64,000 bases of DNA from the NCBI GenBank assembly GCA_021778845.1, contig JAJYBU010000009.1, positions 1 to 64,000 of the forward strand, written 5' to 3'. Position 1 is the stretch's first letter; the number at the start of each line of letters is the position of its first letter. The position numbers and the translations under genes were made by a program. The notes below the pieces were generated by a model. It saw only the letters and a list, made by a program, of their open reading frames with translations, made no database searches and was not told the DNA's origin. The DNA is from Acidobacteriota bacterium. GTDB taxonomy: Bacteria > Acidobacteriota > Terriglobia > Terriglobales > Acidobacteriaceae. Shown piece by piece: positions 1-8,402 of the stretch.

Positions 1-1
1 A

Positions 2-106
2 GCGCGCACCCGCGAAGCCCTCGATCAAGCCATTGCAGACCTGCTGCCACACATCACCGCCGAAGATGCTCAAGCCTGGTTCAGGCTCCGCCTCGGCACA
101 TTATAG
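2..106 (+). CDS. C-terminal fragment of a CDS truncated by the window edge (ARTREALDQAIADLLPHITAEDAQAWFRLRLGTL*); possibly IS630-type transposase C-terminus
   Basis: Open frame from base 2 to TAG at 104-106; the family guess rests only on weak C-terminal resemblance. Confidence 0.4.
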   Translation, partial: ARTREALDQAIADLLPHITAEDAQAWFRLRLGTL

Positions 107-231
107 TAACTATAATATTGCTCTAGTGTAGAAATGGGGATCTTCTCTGGCGCTCTATTTCATAGATTCGGTTCTTCAGAACTTGAATCAGAGCGGATCT
201 TCTCCAGCTTCCATATTTCTGCGGTGGCTGT

Positions 232-390
232 TTATTTAATGGCAGCCTTAAATTCATTCCAGTACTTACCCCAGAGCAGGAATACCAGCCCGAACACGGC
301 TGCGATGATGCAGCTCTGCGATATCGGGTGACGAACTAACCAGTCGTGGACATGACCTAACATCGCTTGCCTCAGCTTGCCTTTTTCCAT
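232..390 (-). CDS. Small single-TM protein, 52 aa (MEKGKLRQAMLGHVHDWLVRHPISQSCIIAAVFGLVFLLWGKYWNEFKAAIK)
   Basis: Read manually; below the ORF-track length cutoff. Central hydrophobic helix, ATG start, co-oriented and 16 bp downstream of glmS. Confidence 0.5.
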   Translation of the reverse strand: MEKGKLRQAMLGHVHDWLVRHPISQSCIIAAVFGLVFLLWGKYWNEFKAAIK

Positions 391-406
391 CTATCAATTT
401 TTGAAA

Positions 407-2386
407 TTACTCCACCGTGACGGACTTGGCGAGGTTACGGGGTTGGTCTACGTCGCAGCCGCGGCGGACGGCGATGTGGTAGGCGAGGAGTTGGAGGGGG
501 ACGACTTCGAGGATCGGGAGGAGGAGCTCGTGGGTCTGGGGGATGTGGATGACGTGCTCGACTAGTTGGCCGATGTGGGTGTCGCCTTCAATCGCGATGG
601 CGATGACGCGGCCAGAGCGGGCGGTGACTTCCTGAATGTTGGAGAGCGTCTTCTCGTACTTGAGGACGCTGCTGGGGTCGTTGGGGTCCTGAGTGGCGAT
701 GCAGACGACGGGGAGGCTTTCGTCGATGAGGGCGTTGGGGCCGTGCTTCATCTCGCCGGCGGGATAGCCTTCGGCGTGGATGTAGGAGATCTCCTTGAGC
801 TTGAGGGCGCCTTCGAGGGCGATGGGGTAGTGGATGCCGCGGCCGAGGAAGAGGAAGTCGCGGGCGTTGGAGAAGCTCTTGGCCAGCTCGTGGCACTGGT
901 CGTCTACAGTCCGCAACACTTCTTCAAGCTTGGCGGGGATTTTGGAGAGCTCGTTGACGAGGTAGAGGGAGTGCTCAAAGGTGATGGTGCCGCGGACCTG
1001 GGCGAGATAGAGGGCAAGGGTGAAGAGCGCGGTGAGCTGGGCGGTGAAGGCCTTAGTGCTGGCGACGCCGATCTCGGGGCCGGCGTTGGTGGTGATGACG
1101 CCAGCGGCGAGACGCGTGACGGCCGAGCCGACGACGTTACAGATGGCGAGGGTCTTGGAGCCTTTGGCGATGAGTTCGTGCTGGGCGGCGATGGTGTCGG
1201 CAGTTTCACCGGACTGCGTGATGAGGAGGCCGAGGCCGGTGGCGTCGGGGATGGGGTCGCGGTAGCGGTACTCGCTGGCGTAGTCGACATCGACGGGGAG
1301 GCGGGCGAGACGCTCGATCATGAACTTGCCGGCGAGGCCGGCGTGCCAGCTTGTGCCGCAGGCGGCGATGGTGATGCCGGTGGCGGCTTTGAACTCCTCG
1401 GGGGTGATGCGCATGTCGGGGAGGAAGATGCGGCCGGAGTCGAGGGAGACGCGGCCGAGGGTGGTGTCGCGGACGGCGCGGGGCTGCTCGTTGATCTCCT
1501 TGAGCATGAAGTGCTTGTAGCCGGCCTTTTCGGCCTGGATGGGGTCCCAGGTGATGCGCTGCGGATGGAGGGTGCGGGGGTTGCCGGCGAAGTCGGTGAG
1601 GGTGATGCCGGAGGTGGTGAGGGTGGCGACTTCGCCGTCCTGGAGGAAGTGGATGAGGCGGGTGTGGTGGAGGATGCCGGGGACGTCGGAGGCGAGGAAG
1701 AACTCGCCGTCGCCGATGCCGAGGACGGCGGGCGGACCCATGCGCGCGGCGACGAGTTTGTCGGGCTCGTTGGCGGAGAGGACGCCGATGGCGAAGGCGC
1801 CGGTGAGACGGGCGACGGCGCGGCGGACGGCCTCTTCGAGGGGTAGAGAGGACGGGGCGGTGAGGACGGTCTCGGCGGAGTTGGAGTCGGCGGCGGCGGT
1901 TGCGGGGGGAGCTGCAGGTCTCTCCACTCCGCTGCGCTCCGGTCGAGATGACAGAGTTTGGGCGGCGAGTTCGAGCTCGTCCTGGATGACGTGGGCGATG
2001 ATTTCGGTGTCGGTTTCGCTGGAGAACTTGTGACCCTTGGCGATGAGGGCGTTCTTGAGCTGGAGATAGTTTTCGACGATGCCGTTGTGCACCACGACGA
2101 GGGTACCGGTGCCGTCGCGGTGGGGGTGGGCGTTTTCTTCGGTGGGACGGCCGTGCGTTGCCCAGCGGGTGTGGCCGATGCCGTAGGTGCCGTGGACAGG
2201 GTCTTTGGCGAGAATGTCGGCGAGGTTGCGGAGCTTGCCGGGGGCGCGACGGAGTTGGAGGGGATGGCCGCCTCCAGCGACGGCGATGCCCGCGGAGTCA
2301 TAACCGCGGTACTCGAGGCGGGCGAGGCCCTCCATGATGACAGGGACGCAGGGCTTGGGGCCGATGTAACCGACGATTCCACACAT
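407..2386 (-). CDS. glmS: Glutamine--fructose-6-phosphate aminotransferase (isomerizing)
   Basis: Starts MCGIVGYIG (catalytic Cys1 motif); two SIS domains; C-term [15 protein letters not shown]. Start moved from 2491 to 2386. Confidence 0.97.
   Translation of the reverse strand: MCGIVGYIGPKPCVPVIMEGLARLEYRGYDSAGIAVAGGGHPLQLRRAPGKLRNLADILAKDPVHGTYGIGHTRWATHGRPTEENAHPHRDGTGTLVVVHNGIVENYLQLKNALIAKGHKFSSETDTEIIAHVIQDELELAAQTLSSRPERSGVERPAAPPATAAADSNSAETVLTAPSSLPLEEAVRRAVARLTGAFAIGVLSANEPDKLVAARMGPPAVLGIGDGEFFLASDVPGILHHTRLIHFLQDGEVATLTTSGITLTDFAGNPRTLHPQRITWDPIQAEKAGYKHFMLKEINEQPRAVRDTTLGRVSLDSGRIFLPDMRITPEEFKAATGITIAACGTSWHAGLAGKFMIERLARLPVDVDYASEYRYRDPIPDATGLGLLITQSGETADTIAAQHELIAKGSKTLAICNVVGSAVTRLAAGVITTNAGPEIGVASTKAFTAQLTALFTLALYLAQVRGTITFEHSLYLVNELSKIPAKLEEVLRTVDDQCHELAKSFSNARDFLFLGRGIHYPIALEGALKLKEISYIHAEGYPAGEMKHGPNALIDESLPVVCIATQDPNDPSSVLKYEKTLSNIQEVTARSGRVIAIAIEGDTHIGQLVEHVIHIPQTHELLLPILEVVPLQLLAYHIAVRRGCDVDQPRNLAKSVTVE
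1912..1959. repeat. Dispersed repeat family A, copy A1, inside glmS
   Basis: ctgcaggtctctccactccgctgcgctccggtcgagatgacagagttt; 45/48 identical to 63934-63981. Confidence 0.85.
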
Positions 2387-2465
2387 ACCTACAGAGTGTA
2401 GAGGATAGAAGGTAGAGGATAGACGGAAAAACGCTGGCCGTTGCCTGAGGGCTAACTGATGCTCA

Positions 2466-2507
2466 CCCCACCCATGCGCAAAAGCGCGCATGGATGGGGC
2501 CCCCGGG
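2466..2507. repeat. Dispersed repeat family C, copy C1, intergenic glmS/GH79-like
   Basis: ccccacccatgcgcaaaagcgcgcatggatggggcccccggg, with inverted arms atgcgc/gcgcat. Confidence 0.75.
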
Positions 2508-2518
2508 ATTTGTGGCCG

Positions 2519-4030
2519 CTAGGGGCGGGCGGCGTAGAGGAGAACGGCCGTGGCTGGCGGGACGGTGGATATTTCGCGGTTGGCGGAGGGTTCGGAGAGC
2601 TGGACGTGGGTGGAGTCGAGCGCGGAGGCGGTGAGGGTGGGGCCCTGGCGGTAGTTGGGAAGGTCGATGTTGAGGGGTTGGTGAGCGTCCTTGTTGATGA
2701 TGGCGACGACGCGCTGGCCGGTGGGGAGCGTGGCCGCGTAGGCGGTGGCGTTGACCGGGCCGGGGTTGAAGTCGATGGGGAAGGTGGTGGCTCCGGCGAA
2801 GTGGCCGGCGAAGAGCATGCCGTAGGCTACGGGTTCGAGGATGTAATTGTCGCCAATGTGGGCGATGGGGGTGTAGTAGGGGTGCGGGTGTTTGGATGGG
2901 TCGCCGTGGGCGGCGAGGACGAGGTCGTCGCCGGGGAGATGGCCGCCGAGGGAGTTGCCGACGTACTTGCCGTCGCCGCCGTGGAGGTTGATACCGGCGT
3001 AGCCGCGGGTGGCGAGGTCGAGGAAGTAGTCGGCGGACCAGAGGCTGGCGGCGAAGACGTCGGATACGCCGGGTTTGCCGCCACGGTAGCAGGTGTTGCC
3101 CTCGGTCATGCGGTAGGGGACGGTCTTATGCTCGCCAGCGGAGAGACGCGCGGCGGCGGCGCGGATGTCGTGGGCGAGCTGGCCGACGCGGGGGTTGGCG
3201 GTGAGGATGTAGTCGATGGTCATCTGCGGGTTGGAGGGCGGGCCGCCGATGTAGTAGTGGTGCGAGAGGGCGGCGACGTCGGGAGGATTGGCCAGCGCGA
3301 GGAGACGGGTGACGACGGCGGCGTACCAGTCGGGATTGCCGGCAGTGTCGGGGAGACCGAAGCGGGCGCCGGGGACGCGGGCACGGATGGCGTTGGCTTC
3401 GGCGAGCCACTCATCCATGTAGAGGTCGGCGGACCAGGTTTTGGGGTCGCGGAGATGGCTTTTGAAGAGGTCGGGCTCGTTGCCGAGCTGGAAGTATTCG
3501 AGCTTGGTGCCGAGGGTCTGGGCGACGAAGGCGGCTTCGTCGGCGGCGCGGGCCGGGGTGTTGGTGCCGAGGTTGATGCCGTAGAGACAGGTCCAGCCGG
3601 TGCGGTCGAGGAAGGCGCGCAGATTCTGGATGGCCTCGGGGGTGATGGGATAGGCGAGGGCGGAGGTGGGCTCGCCGCCGCCGGTGTCGCGGACATGGAT
3701 GGCGGGAGGTGGAGTGGAGGGCGTGGGCTTCCAGTAGCCGATGTCGGAGGTGTTGCCGCCGATGCGCAGGACGCCGTTGGGCGAAAGAGCGCGGAACTGC
3801 TCGATGAGGCCGGTGTTTTCAGGGGAGAAGAAGGAGGGTTCTGTGAGTTGGTTGGTCTCGTAGGAGAGGCCGATGAAGTTGTCGGGGATGCGCGGGCCGG
3901 GCTCGCCGGGGTGGAGCTTGAGGGTTGCCGTGGTGGTGGTTGTGGTGGCCTGTGCGAATGCGTGGAGGCTGGGAAGGGCGGCGGTGGCGGCAGAGGCGAG
4001 AAGAAAGCGGCGACGGTCCATAGACTTCAT
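2519..4030 (-). CDS. Tat-signal glycoside hydrolase, GH79/heparanase-like
   Basis: MKSMDRRRFLLASAATAALPSLHAFA Tat-like signal; LRIGGNTSD and QLGNEPDLF motifs typical of GH79/clan A TIM barrels. Confidence 0.65.
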   Translation of the reverse strand: MKSMDRRRFLLASAATAALPSLHAFAQATTTTTTATLKLHPGEPGPRIPDNFIGLSYETNQLTEPSFFSPENTGLIEQFRALSPNGVLRIGGNTSDIGYWKPTPSTPPPAIHVRDTGGGEPTSALAYPITPEAIQNLRAFLDRTGWTCLYGINLGTNTPARAADEAAFVAQTLGTKLEYFQLGNEPDLFKSHLRDPKTWSADLYMDEWLAEANAIRARVPGARFGLPDTAGNPDWYAAVVTRLLALANPPDVAALSHHYYIGGPPSNPQMTIDYILTANPRVGQLAHDIRAAAARLSAGEHKTVPYRMTEGNTCYRGGKPGVSDVFAASLWSADYFLDLATRGYAGINLHGGDGKYVGNSLGGHLPGDDLVLAAHGDPSKHPHPYYTPIAHIGDNYILEPVAYGMLFAGHFAGATTFPIDFNPGPVNATAYAATLPTGQRVVAIINKDAHQPLNIDLPNYRQGPTLTASALDSTHVQLSEPSANREISTVPPATAVLLYAARP

Positions 4031-4109
4031 GGATGGAAGCATACCGCAGCGGATGCAACTCTCTCTATAGCGGGATGCAACGGCCGGGCTGAGAGCGTGG
4101 GGATGAGGC

Positions 4110-4958
4110 TCAGGGCTGGAAGCGGTGAATGGGAGGGACGCGGAAGGGAGTGACCACCGAGCTTTGGTTGACGGGCACCACAACTGGCCGGGGTGCCGGC
4201 CGGGGTGCCTGCTGCACGGCGGGCTGCGGTGCTGGCGGCGGTGCTGTTTGCACGCTTGGCGCGGGAGGGGTGGGAGGCGTCACTTGCGCGGATTGCGGTG
4301 CCAGATGCGCTGCCGTTGCGGGAGCCGGCGCGGGCTGGAGCTGCGACTGGGTTATGGGTTGCTGCGCGGGCTGGGCGACGGGTTGGCTCGCAGGCTGAGC
4401 GGCGGGTTGCGGGGCGGGTTGCGGGGCGGGTTGAGCGGCAGGCTGAATTGCTGCGGAGGCGGGCGAGACGCCGTTGGACGACGGGTTGATCTTCAGATCG
4501 ATGGGGTGCATGGCCGAGACGCCGACGAAGATCATGGAGGCGAGAAGGATGACGCCGCCGGGGGCGAGACGCTTCATGCTGTTGGAGTAGTCGGTGACCT
4601 TGCCGGTGGCGTCGATGGAACCCTGAATGCCGACCAGGAAGAGGGCGAGGCCGAGGAAGGCGAAGAAGATGCCAGCGACCATGCCGCAGGATTGCAGAAA
4701 CATGCGGTTCTGGGCCATGTGCAGACCGAGTACGGTGGCCAGGTTGCCGCTGTTGCCGGAGGCGATGTAGGAGTCGAAGTGGCGCTCGAAGGAGAGCGTG
4801 GAGTCCAGCGAGTAGCTGAAGACGTAGAGGATGGTGAAGATCATGCACACGCCCGCGCAACCCAGGGCTGCGAAGACGCTGTAGCGGATCAGCGGGTCGC
4901 GGGTCTGTGCCGGGGAGTTTTGCTTCGGTCCATCGGGTGATGCGGAGTCGTTCTCCAT
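4110..4958 (-). CDS. Membrane protein (four predicted TM segments) with Pro/Ala/Gln-rich C-terminal tail
   Basis: Hydrophobic segments followed by (AQPAPQPA)n low-complexity tail. Confidence 0.7.
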   Translation of the reverse strand: MENDSASPDGPKQNSPAQTRDPLIRYSVFAALGCAGVCMIFTILYVFSYSLDSTLSFERHFDSYIASGNSGNLATVLGLHMAQNRMFLQSCGMVAGIFFAFLGLALFLVGIQGSIDATGKVTDYSNSMKRLAPGGVILLASMIFVGVSAMHPIDLKINPSSNGVSPASAAIQPAAQPAPQPAPQPAAQPASQPVAQPAQQPITQSQLQPAPAPATAAHLAPQSAQVTPPTPPAPSVQTAPPPAPQPAVQQAPRPAPRPVVVPVNQSSVVTPFRVPPIHRFQP

Positions 4959-5235
4959 GTCTCTTTATGGGTCAGGCTAAAGAATAAGGAGCGACTGCCG
5001 ATATGTAAAGGCTGATTGTGGGCAGAAACGATGAGAGGAACTACAAAGTCGTAACTGGTGAGGATTACCAGGAAGACATTACCGGCAGCGAACCGGACAT
5101 CTAAGGATGAGGGGGAGGATTGGAGATTAGGGAGGACTGGGGTATTGCCGAGACGGGATTGCTGCAAGGGCACCCATCCTGACGATGGTGCTGCCAGAAC
5201 GAATGGGGCAGCGGGCCGAGATGCGGGGGTACGCG

Positions 5236-5682
5236 TTAGTTGCGGCGGAGATGCTTGATGAGCTGGGTGGGGTGGAGGGGCTTGGCGAGGAGTTCGAAGT
5301 GATAACCGCGGTGGCTGGCGCGGGCGAGGATCTCGACGGTGGCAGCCTGGCCGCTGAAGAGGATGATGCGGGTATTGGGCAGGAACTTCTGGATGGCGAT
5401 GGCTGCTTCGACGCCGTCGAGGTGGGGCATGAGGACGTCGGAGAGGATAAGGTCGGGGACGATGCGGCGCGCTGCTTCGATGGCTTCCCTGCCCCCGTAG
5501 ACGGCCTCGGCGACGAAGCCGCTGCGGTTGAGGATCTGGACGATGGTGTCGGCGATGAGGGGTTCATCATCGACGACGAGGATCCGTGGGGGAGCGGTCT
5601 CGCGCGTGGTGGAATCGTCTGCGAGAGAGGTGGGGTGATGCGAACCGACGCGCGAATCGCTGGAAGGACGGTTGGTTTGCAT
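5236..5682 (-). CDS. Single-domain response regulator receiver protein
   Basis: ILVVDDEPLIADTI...DLILSDVLMP...LLAKPLHPTQLIKHL. Confidence 0.9.
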   Translation of the reverse strand: MQTNRPSSDSRVGSHHPTSLADDSTTRETAPPRILVVDDEPLIADTIVQILNRSGFVAEAVYGGREAIEAARRIVPDLILSDVLMPHLDGVEAAIAIQKFLPNTRIILFSGQAATVEILARASHRGYHFELLAKPLHPTQLIKHLRRN

Positions 5683-5809
5683 GGGGGGCCCTGCGCTGCT
5701 GGTGGTGAGCGTTAGATCTAGTCTATCGGAGTATGCGGCGCGATACCAGAAAAGGAGATGAATTCCTGGCCGGGAGGCTTGACGGCGAAGCTGGGGGTGA
5801 CAGGGTCAG

Positions 5810-7549
5810 TCAGGCGGGGAGATGGAGGGCGAGTGCTTCTGGCGGGAGATCTGTCGGCGGCGAGTTGGCGGGAAGGAAGACGCGGAAGATGGTTCCGGCC
5901 GGGTCGCCGACGCGGGTGCGGAAGCGGATGCTGCCGCCGTGCTTTTCTACGAAGCCGCGCGTGACCCAGAGGCCGAGGCCGGTGCCGACGGAGAGTTTGG
6001 TGGTGAAGAAGGGCGAAAAGATGCGCTGGCGAACGGAGAGTGGGATGCCGGAGCCCTCGTCGGAGACGAGGATGGAGATGCCGTTGCGGCGGCCGCGGAG
6101 GTGGCGGCCACGGACATGGATGCCGCCGGGCTTGATGGTGGTGGCGAAGGTGAAGGAGTCGATGGCGTTGACGATGAGGTTGGAGAAGATCTGGCGGACT
6201 TCGCCCTGCAGGCCGTAGATGCAGAGGCCGGGTTCGAGGTCGAGGGTGCAGGTGATCTTGCGGGAGATCATCTTGCGGGCGAAGAGATCGACGACGCCGT
6301 GGAGGAGTTCGTTGACGTCGATCTCGGAGGGGAGGGTGGTATCGCGGTAGAAGCCGAGGGTCTGCTGGGCGATCTGGGCGACGCGGGCGAGTTCGGTATC
6401 AGCGGTTTCGAGCAGGAGTTGGACGGGCGGAGGGACGGCGGGGTCGGTGCGGGAGAGATAGATGAGGTTGGTGACGGCCTCGAGGGGATTGTTGATCTCG
6501 TGGGCGATGGTGGCGGCGAGGCGGCCGGTGGCGGCGAGTTTTTCGCTCTGGCGGAGGGCAGACTCCTGGGTTTTGCGGGCGGTGATGTCCTGCACGGTGC
6601 CGACCATGCCGGCGATCCGGGAGGAGCCGGGGGTGAAGGTGGCGATACCGCTGGCGGAGACCCAGGTCTGGGAGCCGTCGGGGCTGTCGATGCGGTACTC
6701 GACGCTGTAGAGGCCGCCGGAGGCGACGCAGCGTTCCATACTCTTGAAGGCTTTGGCCTGGTCCTCGCTGAGTACGATGCGCTGGCGGAGGGCGGTGCGG
6801 GTGATGGGGGCGTGGGGTGCGGTGTGGAAGAGCACGGCGGCACGCTCGTCAAGGTCGAGAAGGTCGGTGGCGCGGTCCCAGATCCAGGTGCCGAGCTGGG
6901 CGGCGTCGAGGGCCTGGTGGAGACGGTCGGAGGTCTGGCGCTGGAGGGTGCGGGCGGCGTCGACGTGGGAGATCTCGTTGGTGAGGCTGTCAGAGAGGCG
7001 GACGTTGTCGATGGCGACGGCGGCCTGCGAGGCGATGGTGGCGACGAGGTCTTCGCTGGCCTGGGTGAAGACGCCGGGCTCGGGGTGGCCGTAGATCATG
7101 CAGCCAAGCACGTGGCCTGCACGGCTGCGCACGGGAACAGCAAGGTAGCTGCGCACGGGAGGGTGGCCGGGAGGCTGGCCGGCGAAGGGAGGGTTTTGGC
7201 CGTAGCGGGGATCGAGGGTGATGTCGTCGGAGCGGAGGATCTCCTGGGCAATGAAGCTGACGTTGAAGATGCCGGAGGGACGCGGCATGGGGAGAGAGGC
7301 GAAGCGGCTGGAGTCCGCGCCGGAGACCTTGTAGAGACTGTAGGGCGCGCCGATGTCATCAGAGCTGTTGTAGAAGAAGGCTCCGAACCGGGCTCCGCAG
7401 AGATGCAGTCCCGCGTCAAGAGCGGCCTGGACGATGACGTCAAGTGACCGCTCGGAAGCAAGCATGAGCCCGGTCTCGATGAGAAGTCGGAGCTGCTGTT
7501 CGGTTTGCGAGGCCGCAGGCGACGACGCCTGCGTTATGGCGGAGTCCAT
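5810..7549 (-). CDS. GAF/PAS sensor histidine kinase
   Basis: GAF-like N-term, PAS region, AATIAHEINNPLEAV H-box, N/G boxes (SNLIVNAIDS, GSGIPLSVRQRIFSPFFTTK). Confidence 0.93.
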   Translation of the reverse strand: MDSAITQASSPAASQTEQQLRLLIETGLMLASERSLDVIVQAALDAGLHLCGARFGAFFYNSSDDIGAPYSLYKVSGADSSRFASLPMPRPSGIFNVSFIAQEILRSDDITLDPRYGQNPPFAGQPPGHPPVRSYLAVPVRSRAGHVLGCMIYGHPEPGVFTQASEDLVATIASQAAVAIDNVRLSDSLTNEISHVDAARTLQRQTSDRLHQALDAAQLGTWIWDRATDLLDLDERAAVLFHTAPHAPITRTALRQRIVLSEDQAKAFKSMERCVASGGLYSVEYRIDSPDGSQTWVSASGIATFTPGSSRIAGMVGTVQDITARKTQESALRQSEKLAATGRLAATIAHEINNPLEAVTNLIYLSRTDPAVPPPVQLLLETADTELARVAQIAQQTLGFYRDTTLPSEIDVNELLHGVVDLFARKMISRKITCTLDLEPGLCIYGLQGEVRQIFSNLIVNAIDSFTFATTIKPGGIHVRGRHLRGRRNGISILVSDEGSGIPLSVRQRIFSPFFTTKLSVGTGLGLWVTRGFVEKHGGSIRFRTRVGDPAGTIFRVFLPANSPPTDLPPEALALHLPA

Positions 7550-7697
7550 CGTTATTCTGATTGGATGCACGGAGGCAGGCTTCCGCCGTATGGCGTTTCA
7601 GCATGATTCACGGTGCGGCGAAGACGCCCGGTTGAGCCTGCGGAGACAGCGGCCGAGAGGGCAACGTCTTCGCGTTGCGCTGATGGCCGAGCGCGGG

Positions 7698-8384
7698 CTA
7701 GTTGCCGAAGTGCCAGTTGACACCGGCGCTTACCTGGATGTTTTTCTGCTGATTGGTGCCGCCGTTGGGGAGGTCGGTGATGAAGTAGTGCGACATCAGA
7801 CGCAGCTCAAAACGGTGGTAGATGTTGTAGTTGATGCCGCCACCGAAAGCATAGGTGAAGCCCGAAGCATTGCTGACCAGGTGCTGGCCGGAGGGATAGT
7901 CGCCGGCAGTGGCCATGGTGATGCCGACCAGACCCTCGCCGAAGATGCTTCCCCTGCGGGTCCAGATGGTGGGGGAGATGTGGCCGAGGCTGTAGGTGTA
8001 GCGGCCGCCGCCCATGAAGCTGGCCTGGTGGATGTCAATCTGGGTGCGGAGGTTGGTGACGGCCAGACCATTGAACGAGGCGACGGGGCCGAAGCCGTGG
8101 AAGGGGGAGTAAGCGAAGTCGACCGTGGCTCCGCGGAGGTAGAAGAAGTCAGTGGAGGAGGAGCCGACGAACTTGGAGCGCTGCTGGGTGAAGGTCATGC
8201 CCAGATCCATGGGGGTCTGCGCGCGGGCGGCGGGGATGAAGACGCAGGCGGGGAGCAGAAGCAGAAACAAGGCCACGGCCCGGCGCACGGCATGGGATGC
8301 AGGTCCGCGCCGGGACGCTGCTGCGCTCAGGAACCATGCTGAGCGGTTGGTTGCGGGCCGGGTAGGTGAAGCGGTCTGGCACAT
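7698..8384 (-). CDS. Outer membrane beta-barrel family protein
   Basis: Signal-like hydrophobic N-term ending AARAQ; alternating barrel-type strands, terminal GVNWHFGN. Confidence 0.7.
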   Translation of the reverse strand: MCQTASPTRPATNRSAWFLSAAASRRGPASHAVRRAVALFLLLLPACVFIPAARAQTPMDLGMTFTQQRSKFVGSSSTDFFYLRGATVDFAYSPFHGFGPVASFNGLAVTNLRTQIDIHQASFMGGGRYTYSLGHISPTIWTRRGSIFGEGLVGITMATAGDYPSGQHLVSNASGFTYAFGGGINYNIYHRFELRLMSHYFITDLPNGGTNQQKNIQVSAGVNWHFGN

Positions 8385-8402
8385 GCCGAGAGTTACTCCT
8401 GA

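Noticed and set aside
2459-4153. 564-aa plus-strand ORF opposite the GH79-like gene
   Set aside because: Compositionally biased antisense ORF; the minus strand has a Tat signal and enzyme motifs.
5164-5210. Possible family C-like segment (gggcacccatcctgacgatggtgc)
   Set aside because: Too short and diverged from the C flanks to support.
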